A DNA stretch of 64,000 nt from Ktedonobacter sp. SOSP1-85 (GCF_016587415.1 NZ_BNJI01000003.1:1674001-1738000), one strand, 5' to 3'. Positions 25,819 to 33,868 are shown, numbered from the stretch's first letter. Numbers and translations are program-made. Notes: a model not told the origin generated them from the sequence alone.

Positions 25819-27103
25819 AAAGCATGTGATTGCGCAGACCGATCCGCGCTTTGCCTGCGTGGATGCAGCCTGTTTTGCCTCCAAGAATCTCTACAATGCC
25901 GCCCTCTATGAGTTGCGTCAAACCTTCTTTTTGACCAACACCAGCCTCTCCTATCCTGCGCTGGATAAGCGGATGCAAGAGCACGAGGCATACCGGGCGT
26001 TGCCTGCCAAAGCCGCGCAACAGGTGCTCAAGCAGGTCTGCACCGCCTGGTCGAGTTTCTGGGCGGCGCTTCTGGTGTATCGAGAGACCCCGGCAACGTT
26101 CGTGGGGCGTCCTCACCTCCCAACGTACTTGCCCAAGGCGAAGGGGCGTAACCTGCTCGTCTATACCATGCAAGCGGTGAGCCGAGGCAAACGGACCCTG
26201 GATCGGGGGATCATCCAGCCCTCGCAACTGGGCATCCAGGTGAAAACCCGGCAAGACCCCAAAGCCATCGCGCAGGTGCGCGTGGTTCCCAAAGTGGGCT
26301 ATGTCGTGGTCGAAGTCATCTCTGACCACGAACCCACCGTCACGGCGGTTGATCCTGATCTGCTCGCCGGACTCGATCCGGGTATGGATAATCTGGCCAC
26401 GCTAACTTCAAACAAACCAGGCTTTGTACCGGTGATTGTTAACGGGCGCGGCATCAAGTCCTGTAACCAGTATTATAACAAACAACGAGCAGTGCTCCAG
26501 AAATCCCTCGGACGTCCTGGCCGAAGTCGGCGCGTGGAACAGTTGACGACTCGACGCAACCGGCGGATCGAGCACGACCTGCATACGGCCAGCCGCTTCC
26601 TGATTGATCTTTTGGTCGCTGAGGGGATCGGGACGTTGATCATCGGCAAGAATCCGTTGCAAAAACAAGAGATCCGCTTAGGGAAGCGCACCAATCAGCA
26701 CTTTGTGCAGATCCCGCATGCGCGCTTCATTGAGATGCTGCAGTATAAAGCGGAACTGGTCGGCATTCGCGTGATCCTCACCGAAGAGTCGTACACGAGC
26801 AAAGCCAGCTTGCTTGATCTCGACCCCCTGCCCGTGTATCGCAAAGGCGAGCAGGTGGCCTACCAGTTTAGCGGCAAGCGCATTGAGCGGGGACTGTATC
26901 GAGCAGCCGATGGGCGAGTCATCCATGCTGATGTCAATGGCGCAGGGAATATTATCCGCAAAGTAGCTCCTGGAGCTTTCGAGCGCAAGGGAGTAGAGGA
27001 TGGGGAGTGCAGGGTCCATCTGCCGGTAGTCCATCCGGTGAGGAAGTCATTCCCTCACAAACCCGCTCGCGAGAAAATCCTGGCTCCTGTCAGGATTCGC
27101 TAG
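25805..27103 (+). CDS. tnpB: TnpB RNA-guided nuclease, variant without zinc-finger cysteines
   Basis: A 432-residue protein of the IS605/IS607 OrfB family, ancestors of Cas12. The RuvC residues are in place: Asp191 in LAGLDPGMDN, Glu in TEESYTSK (327/328), Asp376 in HADVNGAGN. The usual CxxC...CxxC zinc finger between the last two is absent; the segment reads SKASLLDLDPLPVYRKG instead. This matches a known TnpB subgroup and does not prove loss of function. The ATG at 25805 gives the typical MHLVEKH start; the frame also runs upstream inside tnpA. Its guide RNA would be expected from the 3' end of the gene and beyond. Confidence 0.88.
   Translation: MHLVEKHVIAQTDPRFACVDAACFASKNLYNAALYELRQTFFLTNTSLSYPALDKRMQEHEAYRALPAKAAQQVLKQVCTAWSSFWAALLVYRETPATFVGRPHLPTYLPKAKGRNLLVYTMQAVSRGKRTLDRGIIQPSQLGIQVKTRQDPKAIAQVRVVPKVGYVVVEVISDHEPTVTAVDPDLLAGLDPGMDNLATLTSNKPGFVPVIVNGRGIKSCNQYYNKQRAVLQKSLGRPGRSRRVEQLTTRRNRRIEHDLHTASRFLIDLLVAEGIGTLIIGKNPLQKQEIRLGKRTNQHFVQIPHARFIEMLQYKAELVGIRVILTEESYTSKASLLDLDPLPVYRKGEQVAYQFSGKRIERGLYRAADGRVIHADVNGAGNIIRKVAPGAFERKGVEDGECRVHLPVVHPVRKSFPHKPAREKILAPVRIR
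27075..27096 (+). other. Hairpin at the 3' end of tnpB
   Basis: AATCCTG and CAGGATT pair around an 8-base loop just before the tnpB stop. It may be part of the guide RNA scaffold or of the right-end recombination site. Confidence 0.4.
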
Positions 27104-27174
27104 TCGCGACGGAACTATATACACTGTAACGATATAAGCGATACCAACAGGTTCCCGTTACGGGAGGAAGACAT

Positions 27175-27411
27175 ATGTTTCTGTTACTGATCTTGATTTT
27201 AGGCCTGGTCATTTTTATAGTCTTGCTGAGGGTCATACTGGCGATTGTTGGCCTATTCTTTGGGCGCGTGCTGTATCCGGGGCGCCCTCGTCTCTATCGC
27301 CGTGAGCTCTTCTTCTGGCGCCCATGGGGCTTCCGCAGGCGTTATATGGACGGATTTTATGGCCCTCGCCTTCATCATCATCACCACCACCATCATCATC
27401 GCGGCTGGTAG
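27175..27411 (+). CDS. Small membrane protein with natural polyhistidine tail
   Basis: A 78-residue protein: one long hydrophobic helix (residues 1-33), a basic aromatic region (RPRLYRRELFFWRPWGFRRR), then nine consecutive histidines and RGW at the C-terminus. A GGGAGGAAG ribosome site precedes the ATG. No family is recognised. The His run could bind metal ions at the membrane. It lies just after the IS607 element and before a GlsB-like gene. Confidence 0.65.
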   Translation: MFLLLILILGLVIFIVLLRVILAIVGLFFGRVLYPGRPRLYRRELFFWRPWGFRRRYMDGFYGPRLHHHHHHHHHRGW

Positions 27412-27589
27412 TGCTACTGTAAATTGGAGCGAAGAAGCCGGCTCTGAGATAAAAGACAGAGCCTGGCTTTCAGCTTTTTTGGGGCACTTTTTCTTATGTC
27501 TGACCTATATAACAAGCAAGTGAGTCTGATGAGCGGTGACATGCGTATCTCCTGAAGAGTATGTTTTTTTATGCAACAGGAGGTATATC

Positions 27590-27862
27590 ATGGAGGTCTC
27601 GTTCACCCAATTTATCATCTGGATTATCATTGCGGCCATCATTGGTATCCTTGGTGAGTTCATTGCTGGTCGCAGAGCCCCGGCGGGCATCCTTGGCGCG
27701 ATCATGATTGGTCTCTTCGCCATCTTCCTTATCGTAGGCTTCTTCCACTTCCACATCACAGGTGAACCCACTTTTGAGGGCGTGCCTATCATTAGTACGA
27801 TTATCGCGGCTGTAATGCTGGTTGTTATCTGGAGCAGCGTGGCATATTATCGTCGTGCTTAA
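27590..27862 (+). CDS. GlsB/YeaQ/YmgE-family stress membrane protein
   Basis: A 90-residue protein with three hydrophobic helices. The G-rich first helix (IIIAAIIGILGEFIAGRRAP) followed by GILGAIMIGLFAIFLI is the pattern of the transglycosylase-associated (GlsB/YeaQ) family, small membrane proteins often induced by stress; their exact role is unknown. The start at 27590 follows AGGAGGT; the frame extends upstream to 27536 without a site. Confidence 0.75.
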   Translation: MEVSFTQFIIWIIIAAIIGILGEFIAGRRAPAGILGAIMIGLFAIFLIVGFFHFHITGEPTFEGVPIISTIIAAVMLVVIWSSVAYYRRA

Positions 27863-27887
27863 GCAAGCGGACAGGTAATATGTGGCC

Positions 27888-27942
27888 TATAGGTTCGTAC
27901 CTATAATGCGCAAGATTCGAGAATAATGCGCAAGATTCGAGA
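27888..27942. repeat. Hairpin plus two exact 20-bp tandem repeats
   Basis: TATAGGT/ACCTATA (27888-27905) forms a hairpin; it overlaps two exact copies of ATAATGCGCAAGATTCGAGA (27903-27922 and 27923-27942). It may terminate the GlsB-like gene or carry regulator sites for the VOC gene. Confidence 0.6.
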
Positions 27943-28039
27943 AGTTTTTGCACGCGCCATATGGTATATACGTTCTATAAATGTGTCGCTTCTACTTTTT
28001 CAGGTGAAATAAGGCGCATTGAAGAAAGGATAATACCAT

Positions 28040-28423
28040 ATGGCCAATCTTGTTACCTGGTTCGAAATCCCCACAAGCGATATTGAACGCGCGAAAACTT
28101 TTTACCGTACGATCCTGGGAATTAAAGAGGAGCTGCGACAGGAGAATCTGGGCGGAGACATGCCCTATGCCTTTTTGCCGATGGAGCCAGGCGACGTCAG
28201 CGGCGCGCTGGTCCAGCACCCGAACTATAAACCCGGCGAGGGTCAGGGTGTATGTGTGTACCTTGTGGTCCATGGCGATTTAAACGACACACTGGCGAAG
28301 GTAGAGGAAGCAGGCGGTAGCGTGCTCATCCCCAAGATGCCACTCGGCGAGATGAGCCCCGGCTACATGGCTCAGATCACTGATAGCGAGAGCAACCGCA
28401 TCGGCCTCTGGTCCGCAGAGTAA
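28040..28423 (+). CDS. VOC-family (glyoxalase-fold) protein
   Basis: A 127-residue protein of the vicinal oxygen chelate fold. The family pattern WFEIPTSDIERAKTFYRTILGI opens the domain, and VEEAGGSVLIPKMPLGEMSPGYMAQITDSESNRIGLW closes it. Members serve as dioxygenases, isomerases or binding proteins; the reaction here cannot be assigned. An AAAGGA site precedes the ATG. It is convergent with the phosphotransferase gene, separated by a 36-bp perfect palindrome. Confidence 0.85.
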   Translation: MANLVTWFEIPTSDIERAKTFYRTILGIKEELRQENLGGDMPYAFLPMEPGDVSGALVQHPNYKPGEGQGVCVYLVVHGDLNDTLAKVEEAGGSVLIPKMPLGEMSPGYMAQITDSESNRIGLWSAE

Positions 28424-28444
28424 GCGCCCATGGCGGCGCAGATA

Positions 28445-28533
28445 GCCCGACGCTGCTAAAGCACGCGTCTACATATCATGGTACGAGATGTCCCGTTCAT
28501 GATATGTAGACGCGTGCTTTAGCAGCGTCGGGC
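28445..28533. repeat. Dispersed palindrome, copy 1 (loop ACGAGATGTCCCGT)
   Basis: A perfect 36-bp stem (28445-28480 and 28498-28533) around a 17-base loop containing ACGAGATGTCCCGT. The arm contains ACGCGTCTACATATC. A second copy lies at 48854-48930 with the loop in the opposite orientation. Both lie between convergent genes and probably terminate both. Confidence 0.85.
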
Positions 28534-28544
28534 CACACATGGCT

Positions 28545-29540
28545 TCATGTTCCTGCTATAGAAAGAAAAGGTTCGATCCACTTGCGGAGCGTAAGGTCTC
28601 TCTGCCACCAGACCATGTCTGTGCGGTGTGCCCACTCCCAGATAGCGAGGCGCTCTTTGAGCATGTAGAGCGGGAAGCGAGCTTCAAAGCCAGGACGCGG
28701 CGGTTGGAGCTGGAGATAGGTCCTCAGGAAGATATGCGCCAGGTCCACCCTCTCTTGCGTCATGTAGTCGGCAATGGGGCGTGCGAGATCCTCTTCCGCA
28801 TCGCCAAAGTGGCCATGCACATCAAAGACGCCACTGACGTGCCATTCGGCGTCCCGCTCTTCTACGACGACATTCCCCTCTTTATAATCTCCCATAACAA
28901 AGCGTGCCTGAAACGGCTCAGCAAGCGCGCGTTTGCCCTGTTCCACCAGAGTCTCTACCCAGAAGCTATCGGCCTCTGTAGTGAGAGTGGTTGCTTGCCG
29001 GGATAGGGAAAGTAGGCGATAGATCTCTCCTGTGATATATCCCGCATAGGAGGGATGAAAAGGCACGATGGTATCGTGCGTGGCGTCGTGTTCGCCTGGA
29101 GTGGGCCAGGTGAGGGCATACATCTGGGCCAGGGTTACGCCAAGGGCGGCGGCGATCTGCTGGCGCTGTTGATCGCTCAGTTGACGCCTGACAACTGGAT
29201 CGATGAGGGCGAGTCCTGGCATACGCGGCATGAGGATATAGCTCCAGCCGAAAATATCTGTGTCAGGATCATGCCGGTAGGGCCAGGGAACGGGGACAGT
29301 GGTGTGTTCGTGCAGTTGCTGCATAAACCAGCGCTCCCGAACGAATTGCTCCGGCCACAAGGGCTTGCCACGCAGGACAAACTCGCCCTGAGTAGTCGTC
29401 AGAAAGATGTTCTGGCCAAAGTTTCCAAAGGGAACAGGCTCGGCCTGGAGCACGGTACCGAGCTGGAAGCGCGTCAGAGCTTCCTGTAACTGCTTATTAG
29501 CGATACTTCCAAGATGCTGTGTATATATCCTGGCTGGCAT
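28545..29540 (-). CDS. Aminoglycoside phosphotransferase-family kinase
   Basis: A 331-residue protein with the APH/choline kinase fold. The catalytic loop reads VMGDYKEGNV (usual HGDxxxxN, with His replaced by Met) and the metal-binding DFD-like block reads GVFDVHGHFGDAEEDLARP. The N-lobe has FLTTTQGEFVLRGKP with the ATP-binding lysine position occupied by Arg. It phosphorylates a small molecule such as an aminoglycoside, macrolide or sugar-like metabolite. The His to Met change makes drug resistance activity uncertain. Confidence 0.75.
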   Translation of the reverse strand: MPARIYTQHLGSIANKQLQEALTRFQLGTVLQAEPVPFGNFGQNIFLTTTQGEFVLRGKPLWPEQFVRERWFMQQLHEHTTVPVPWPYRHDPDTDIFGWSYILMPRMPGLALIDPVVRRQLSDQQRQQIAAALGVTLAQMYALTWPTPGEHDATHDTIVPFHPSYAGYITGEIYRLLSLSRQATTLTTEADSFWVETLVEQGKRALAEPFQARFVMGDYKEGNVVVEERDAEWHVSGVFDVHGHFGDAEEDLARPIADYMTQERVDLAHIFLRTYLQLQPPRPGFEARFPLYMLKERLAIWEWAHRTDMVWWQRDLTLRKWIEPFLSIAGT

Positions 29541-29605
29541 AGAGATGGGCTCCTTCCTCTTTACCCTCTAACTGCGTGGAGTGCATAGCCAGTGTTTAGT
29601 GTAGC

Positions 29606-29663
29606 ACAATAACGCTACTGGCGTACGTGCCTACTGCTGAACAAGTGCCAGTAGCGTTATTGT
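29606..29663. terminator. Palindrome after the HMGL-like synthase gene
   Basis: A perfect 17-bp stem, ACAATAACGCTACTGGC and its complement (29606-29622 and 29647-29663), with a 24-base loop. CGCTACTGGCGTACG at 29613-29627 is shared with 3364-3378 and 47722-47736. Confidence 0.7.
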
Positions 29664-29666
29664 TTA

Positions 29667-30968
29667 TCAGCGGAAGTAGCGTGTGGCCAGCGGGGCCAGT
29701 TCTTCCCATTCTATGCTTGTCTGTCGCCCCTGGTCGAATTCTTGTGCTAGCAGGGCATGGAGCTGTTGTAGGCGCTCATCGTCTTTGGCGACATCTATCC
29801 CTAAGTGCTGGCGCAGCATAAAGATCAGGCCCGCGAGCCCACTCTCCTTGGTAAGTGAGACCTCAAGTGGTCTCCCAAGCAACTCGGGAACATTGAAGGG
29901 GGCGTACATCCACCAGAACTTGTTCAGGCCATCAGCATGGACGCCAGCGCGTGTCCTATGCGCGTCACGTCCATAGAGGGGATATTTAGGTGGAACTGGC
30001 TCGTTCATCTGGTCATAGAGCTCAACCAGCTCATTGAGTATCTTGAAGTCGGGCGCTTGTTCCTGAAAGTATCCCATGCCGCTCAGGTGGAGGAGAAGCA
30101 TCTCAAGCGGCGCGTTGCCAGTGCGCTCGCCCTTCCCCAGTAGGGTGCCATTAATGACGCCGCAGCCCGCGCGAATGGCCGCCAGGCAGTTAGCCACGAC
30201 CAGGCCGGTATCGTTATGGGGATGAAACTCCAGGTCGGTGGGCTGGAGTCCAAATGTGCGTATCTCCTGAAAGAGGCGGGGAATACTGCGGGGCAGAGCG
30301 ACGTCCTCATAGGGCAAGCCCAGGCCCATGGTATCACAGAGGCGAAACTTGGGACGTAGATGTGGGGCATACGCCTGGCTGATCTCCAGTACTGCTTCGA
30401 TAAAGGGTTTGATAAAGTCCATCGAGGCTCGTGTTGCATCCTCCAGGTGCAGGCGTGGGCGTATACCGGCGTCTAATGTAGTCTTGACCGCTTCCAGGTA
30501 GGTCTGGGCCGCCTGGTTTCTCCCTCCAGGTTTAAACTTGTGGAAGGTGTGGTAGTCGGAGGCAGAGGCAAGCATACCGGTCTCGCGAATGCCCAGGCTG
30601 CTGATTAAGGCCACGTCTTTGGTGGTGGCGCGAATCCAGGTTGTTGGTTCAACTGGCGCTCCTCCCTGGAACCGTTCTAGCGCTCCCTCCAATGCCTGAC
30701 GATCTGAGGCGCGGTAGACAAAGAACTCGGCCTGGCGGATCGCGCCCGAGGCGCCGCTAAAGCGACAGAAGATATCGTAAATGTGCAGGCTCTGCTCCGT
30801 GGTCAGCGGAAGGCCGCCCTGCTGCCCATCACGATGCGTGGTTTCGGTGGTCCAGACCGCCTCGGGAAGCGTCGCGGGCCGCGTGGTCCAGGCGTAAGCT
30901 GGGAATGTATGGCGTGGAAAGCTCTCCTCAAAGTATTCAGGCTGAAGAGGCTCGGGAATTATTGGCAT
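29667..30968 (-). CDS. 2-isopropylmalate/homocitrate synthase-family enzyme (possible Re-citrate synthase)
   Basis: A 433-residue DRE-TIM metallolyase. The N-terminal TTETTHRDGQQGG motif supplies the catalytic Arg and metal-binding Asp; HPHNDTGLVVANCLAAI carries the two metal His; NGTLLGKGERTGNAPLE closes the barrel. The family condenses acetyl-CoA with a 2-oxo acid: homocitrate, isopropylmalate, citramalate and Re-citrate synthases belong here. It lacks the leucine-sensing LeuA domain, so it is not a normal LeuA. It is divergent from a citrate synthase-like gene, which makes a citrate or homocitrate role attractive but unproven. Confidence 0.75.
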   Translation of the reverse strand: MPIIPEPLQPEYFEESFPRHTFPAYAWTTRPATLPEAVWTTETTHRDGQQGGLPLTTEQSLHIYDIFCRFSGASGAIRQAEFFVYRASDRQALEGALERFQGGAPVEPTTWIRATTKDVALISSLGIRETGMLASASDYHTFHKFKPGGRNQAAQTYLEAVKTTLDAGIRPRLHLEDATRASMDFIKPFIEAVLEISQAYAPHLRPKFRLCDTMGLGLPYEDVALPRSIPRLFQEIRTFGLQPTDLEFHPHNDTGLVVANCLAAIRAGCGVINGTLLGKGERTGNAPLEMLLLHLSGMGYFQEQAPDFKILNELVELYDQMNEPVPPKYPLYGRDAHRTRAGVHADGLNKFWWMYAPFNVPELLGRPLEVSLTKESGLAGLIFMLRQHLGIDVAKDDERLQQLHALLAQEFDQGRQTSIEWEELAPLATRYFR

Positions 30969-31042
30969 ACAGAAACAGCTCCTTTGCTGTAAATTTTTTG
31001 GTGTAGATTACGTTTATGAATGACTATTCACCACTGTATATG

Positions 31043-31081
31043 ATTGACATCAATGCCGTCAAGATTGATAATAAAATCAAT
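31043..31081 (+). promoter_or_regulatory. Promoter with two ATTGA/TCAAT palindromes
   Basis: TTGACA (31044-31049), 17 bp, GATAAT (31067-31072). ATTGA-CA-TCAAT (31043-31054) covers the -35 box, and ATTGAT-N6-ATCAAT (31064-31081) covers the -10 box. The paired sites predict repression, probably by the DNA-binding domain fused to the citrate synthase that starts at 31100. Confidence 0.7.
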
Positions 31082-31099
31082 ATATAAAGGAGGGAGTAT

Positions 31100-32350
31100 A
31101 TGACGCAGACTCCATATTATGTGACTGCTCAGGAAGCGGCAGAGATGCTCCAGGTGCGTGTAGAGACTATTTATGCCTATGTGAGTCGGGGACTTTTGCG
31201 CTCGGAGCCGGGTAGTGGGAAACAGCGTGCGCGGCTCTACCGGGTAGAGGATGTGCAGCGCTTACAGGAGAAGAAGAGCTATCGGCAGGACCCTAGCAGT
31301 GCCGCCACGGGCGCGATGCACTGGGGAATGCCTGTATTGAAATCCGCGCTAACGCTGATTAGCGAAAATGGCGTCTATTATCGTGGAGAAAATGTTGTGC
31401 AATTGGCGCTGAGTGAGAGCATTGAGCGGGTGGCATCCCTGCTCTGGCATGGTGAGTCCGGACCAGGAGAGAGGTTTCTGCTTGAAAATACGCTACCCGT
31501 AGCGACCTATCTCCAGCAACTCCATCAGCTAGCGCAATCAACGCAGGCGCTACAACGCCTCTCCATCGCTTTAACCCTGGCGTCCGCCGACGATATAGCG
31601 GCCTATGATCTCGATCCCTCTCTCGAACAGAGTACGCAGATTGGCGCGCGCATCCTCTACCTCATGGCCTCTGTCCTGACGCAGGCTCCCCAAAACAACC
31701 TTGCGCTTGCTACCATGCTGCAACGCCGCTGGTGTCCTGAAGATGAGCGGACCACGCGCCTCTTCAACGCGGCCCTGATTCTGTGCGCGGACCACGAGTT
31801 AAACGCCTCATCCTTTGTCGCGCACGTCGTCGCTTCCGCTCAATCCTCCCTCTACCAGGTCGTAATTGCCGGGCTCGCCACACTCCAGGGCTTTCGCCAT
31901 GGTGGAGTAACATGGCTGGTTGAGCGCTTTCTGCAAGAGGTCGAGGCACCCCAACAGGCGAACACAGTCATAACCGCCCGCTTGAAGCGTGGGGAACAAA
32001 TCCCAGCCTTTGGACATAAGCTCTACCCCTCCGGCGACCCACGTGCCATCTTCCTGCTCGACCTGTTAAAACAGATGTACCCCGATGCGTCGAGCTTGCA
32101 ATGCTCCCTGGCTATCATAGAAACCATGAGCCAGCTAACAGGGAAGCTCCCAACCCTTGATTTCGCCCTCGTTACCATGGCGCAAACACTAGAGCTGCCC
32201 CCTGATTCGGCGCTGGCGCTCTTTGCCCTGGGCCGCAGCGTTGGCTGGATCGCCCATGCCCTGGAACAATACGCCGACGGCCAGCTCATCCGCCCTCGAG
32301 CCCAATACACCGGCCTGCTACCGGATTCAAGTGCTATACAGAAGTATTAA
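31100..32350 (+). CDS. Citrate synthase fused to an N-terminal helix-turn-helix
   Basis: A 416-residue protein. Residues 1-55 form a MerR/excisionase-like helix-turn-helix (YYVTAQEAAEMLQVRVETIY, then wing SGKQRARLYRVEDVQRLQ). Residues 85-405 are a citrate synthase domain: FRHGG with the first active-site His, and FGHKLYPSGDPRA with the second. The usual GLRGxxHGG block is less conserved. It condenses acetyl-CoA or propionyl-CoA with an oxo acid. AAAGGAGGG precedes the ATG. Similar fusions occur in other bacteria. The palindromes over its promoter suggest that it represses itself and perhaps the divergent synthase. Confidence 0.85.
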   Translation: MTQTPYYVTAQEAAEMLQVRVETIYAYVSRGLLRSEPGSGKQRARLYRVEDVQRLQEKKSYRQDPSSAATGAMHWGMPVLKSALTLISENGVYYRGENVVQLALSESIERVASLLWHGESGPGERFLLENTLPVATYLQQLHQLAQSTQALQRLSIALTLASADDIAAYDLDPSLEQSTQIGARILYLMASVLTQAPQNNLALATMLQRRWCPEDERTTRLFNAALILCADHELNASSFVAHVVASAQSSLYQVVIAGLATLQGFRHGGVTWLVERFLQEVEAPQQANTVITARLKRGEQIPAFGHKLYPSGDPRAIFLLDLLKQMYPDASSLQCSLAIIETMSQLTGKLPTLDFALVTMAQTLELPPDSALALFALGRSVGWIAHALEQYADGQLIRPRAQYTGLLPDSSAIQKY

Positions 32351-32463
32351 GATCTACAGGCATACATATTTCTTGAGTTTGTCTCTTGTTTTATAAAAAC
32401 AATATACCTTGACAGGACAACTTGCAGGGTTTAACCATTTGAAGTTCATCCTTTGTTTTTGCT

Positions 32464-32504
32464 TAGCTTAAATGACTTCAAATATCCTTAGGGCATTTAA
32501 GCTA
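32464..32504 (+). promoter_or_regulatory. Hairpin just before the Tyr/Pro repeat protein gene
   Basis: TAGCTTAAATG and CATTTAAGCTA are perfect 11-bp arms with a 19-base loop, ending 14 bp before the start codon. It could be an operator or a 5' RNA structure. Confidence 0.45.
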
Positions 32505-32518
32505 TAGGGGGAAACTCA

Positions 32519-33289
32519 ATGAAATTCTCGGTTTGTTTGAAAGCCGTTGGCCTCGCGGCATTCGGCAGCCTGTTGGCGCTGTTGCTGGTGATTGGCACAG
32601 CGCATCCAGCATCGGCAGCCAGTGTCAGGTCAAGCAAGGCTATTCTACCCCAGCCCTGGGGCGATCATTACGGAGTCCCTTCTAGTGGGAATACCGGATC
32701 TGTTATTGACGCGACTGGACCTGTTATCAGCAGCCAGGGGGGTGTCATTACTGGTACTCGTCCCCCTTATAATCCTGGCAGCGTTGTCGTCTCTCCAGGC
32801 TATCCAACCTACCCGAGCCAGGTAGTGATGTATCCACACTATCCAACCCAGGTAGTAGTGTATCCACACTATCCAACTTACCCGAGCAACGTGGTAATCT
32901 ACCCGCGTTATCCAACTTACCCAAGCAATGTGGTAATCTACCCCCGCTATCCGACCTATCCAAGCCAGGTAGTCGTATATCCGCGCTACCCAACTTACCC
33001 GAGCAACGTGGTAATCTATCCGCGCTACCCGACCTATCCAAGCCAGGTAGTCGTATATCCGCGTTACCCGAGCTACCCCCGCTACCCGAGCACAGGTAGC
33101 ACTGGAACCGGTGGTTGGCCTGGCAGCACAGGTAGCACCGGAACTGGTGGTTGGCCTGGCAGCACAGGTAGCACTGGAACTGGTGGTTGGCCTGGCAGCA
33201 CAGGTAGCACTGGAACTGGTGGTTATGGAGGTGGCGGTAGCGTTGGCCCGATCAGCTCTACCGTTCCCGGTAGCACCCAGATGCGGTAA
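32519..33289 (+). CDS. Secreted Tyr/Pro and Gly/Ser/Thr repeat protein
   Basis: A 256-residue exported protein. The signal peptide (residues 1-33, ending PASAAS) precedes a leader of about 55 residues. Then come about nine units of YP(R/H)YPTYPS(N/Q)VV(I/V) and four units of GSTGSTGTGGWP, with a short Gly tail. No family is recognised. The Tyr/Pro repeats recall adhesive, spore-coat or cell-wall structural proteins; Ktedonobacteria form mycelia and spores, so an envelope role is plausible. The DNA repeats are nearly exact. A 24-bp-stem terminator follows. Confidence 0.7.
   Translation: MKFSVCLKAVGLAAFGSLLALLLVIGTAHPASAASVRSSKAILPQPWGDHYGVPSSGNTGSVIDATGPVISSQGGVITGTRPPYNPGSVVVSPGYPTYPSQVVMYPHYPTQVVVYPHYPTYPSNVVIYPRYPTYPSNVVIYPRYPTYPSQVVVYPRYPTYPSNVVIYPRYPTYPSQVVVYPRYPSYPRYPSTGSTGTGGWPGSTGSTGTGGWPGSTGSTGTGGWPGSTGSTGTGGYGGGGSVGPISSTVPGSTQMR
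32800..33225 (+). repeat. Tandem repeats inside the Tyr/Pro repeat gene
   Basis: About nine units of 39-42 bp built on GTATATCCGCGCTACCC, then four units of 36 bp built on GGTTGGCCTGGCAGCACAGG. Both arrays are almost exact and head to tail. Confidence 0.8.
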
Positions 33290-33328
33290 CTGTTCTTCTC
33301 ACAGGACTGTTCAGAGCACTAAATTTGT

Positions 33329-33389
33329 TAAGAGGGAGAGGTTGTGTGGCCCAAGCAAAAGGTCCGGGCCACACAACCTCTCCCTCTTA
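33329..33389 (+). terminator. Terminator palindrome of the Tyr/Pro repeat gene
   Basis: A perfect 24-bp stem (33329-33352 and 33366-33389) with a 13-base loop, 40 bp after the stop. The following 33390-33868 holds no gene I can support; a TTGACA lies near 33459 in AT-rich DNA. Confidence 0.75.
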
Positions 33390-33868
33390 CTACTGGCGAG
33401 CCAGTGAGCCAGAATGGATGAATTTTGAAATGCCTTAAAAAATAAACGTGAAAACTTGACAAAATAGCAAACATACGTTACGCTCAATATACATAAATTT
33501 CCTCATGGAGGCCAAAAGCACGTATGCCTGACCACTACTAATGTACACTCATCCACGCTGCTGGTGAAAAAACAGGTAACCACTCTCTGCATCAAATAGC
33601 GCTGTCCTTTTCTGTGAAAAAGGGCAGTTAATAGAGATTTGACGCAGTATGTTAAGGTACTTGTCTGTGTGCATGTGTAGTCCTGGTGAGACAACGGTGC
33701 GAGGTCTATCTCCTTTTCAACCCTTTTCTCTCCACCCTTGTTACCAACTTGACTCTAGAGGCTTCTCCGCGCGTTCTTTCCACGCCTGCGCCTGCCCGCT
33801 CACCAGTATGCCTTCTAATGTGTAATTTATACATATTCATTTGAAAGGTGCAGAAAAGGAGAAGTCGT

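Larger units (their letters stand above)
25180..27120 (+). mobile_element. IS607-type transposon (serine recombinase plus TnpB); ends approximate
   Basis: Two overlapping genes, a small serine recombinase (TnpA) and TnpB, are the defining pair of IS607 elements. IS607 has no terminal inverted repeats or target duplication, so the ends cannot be fixed by eye. GAATCCTGG-like words occur before tnpA (near 25212) and within the hairpin at the end of tnpB (27075-27096), and may be recombinase sites. Confidence 0.8.

Noticed and set aside
33503..33694. A 63-codon minus-strand frame in the gap before the nucleotidyltransferase
   Set aside because: No start signals and no recognisable sequence; treated as intergenic.
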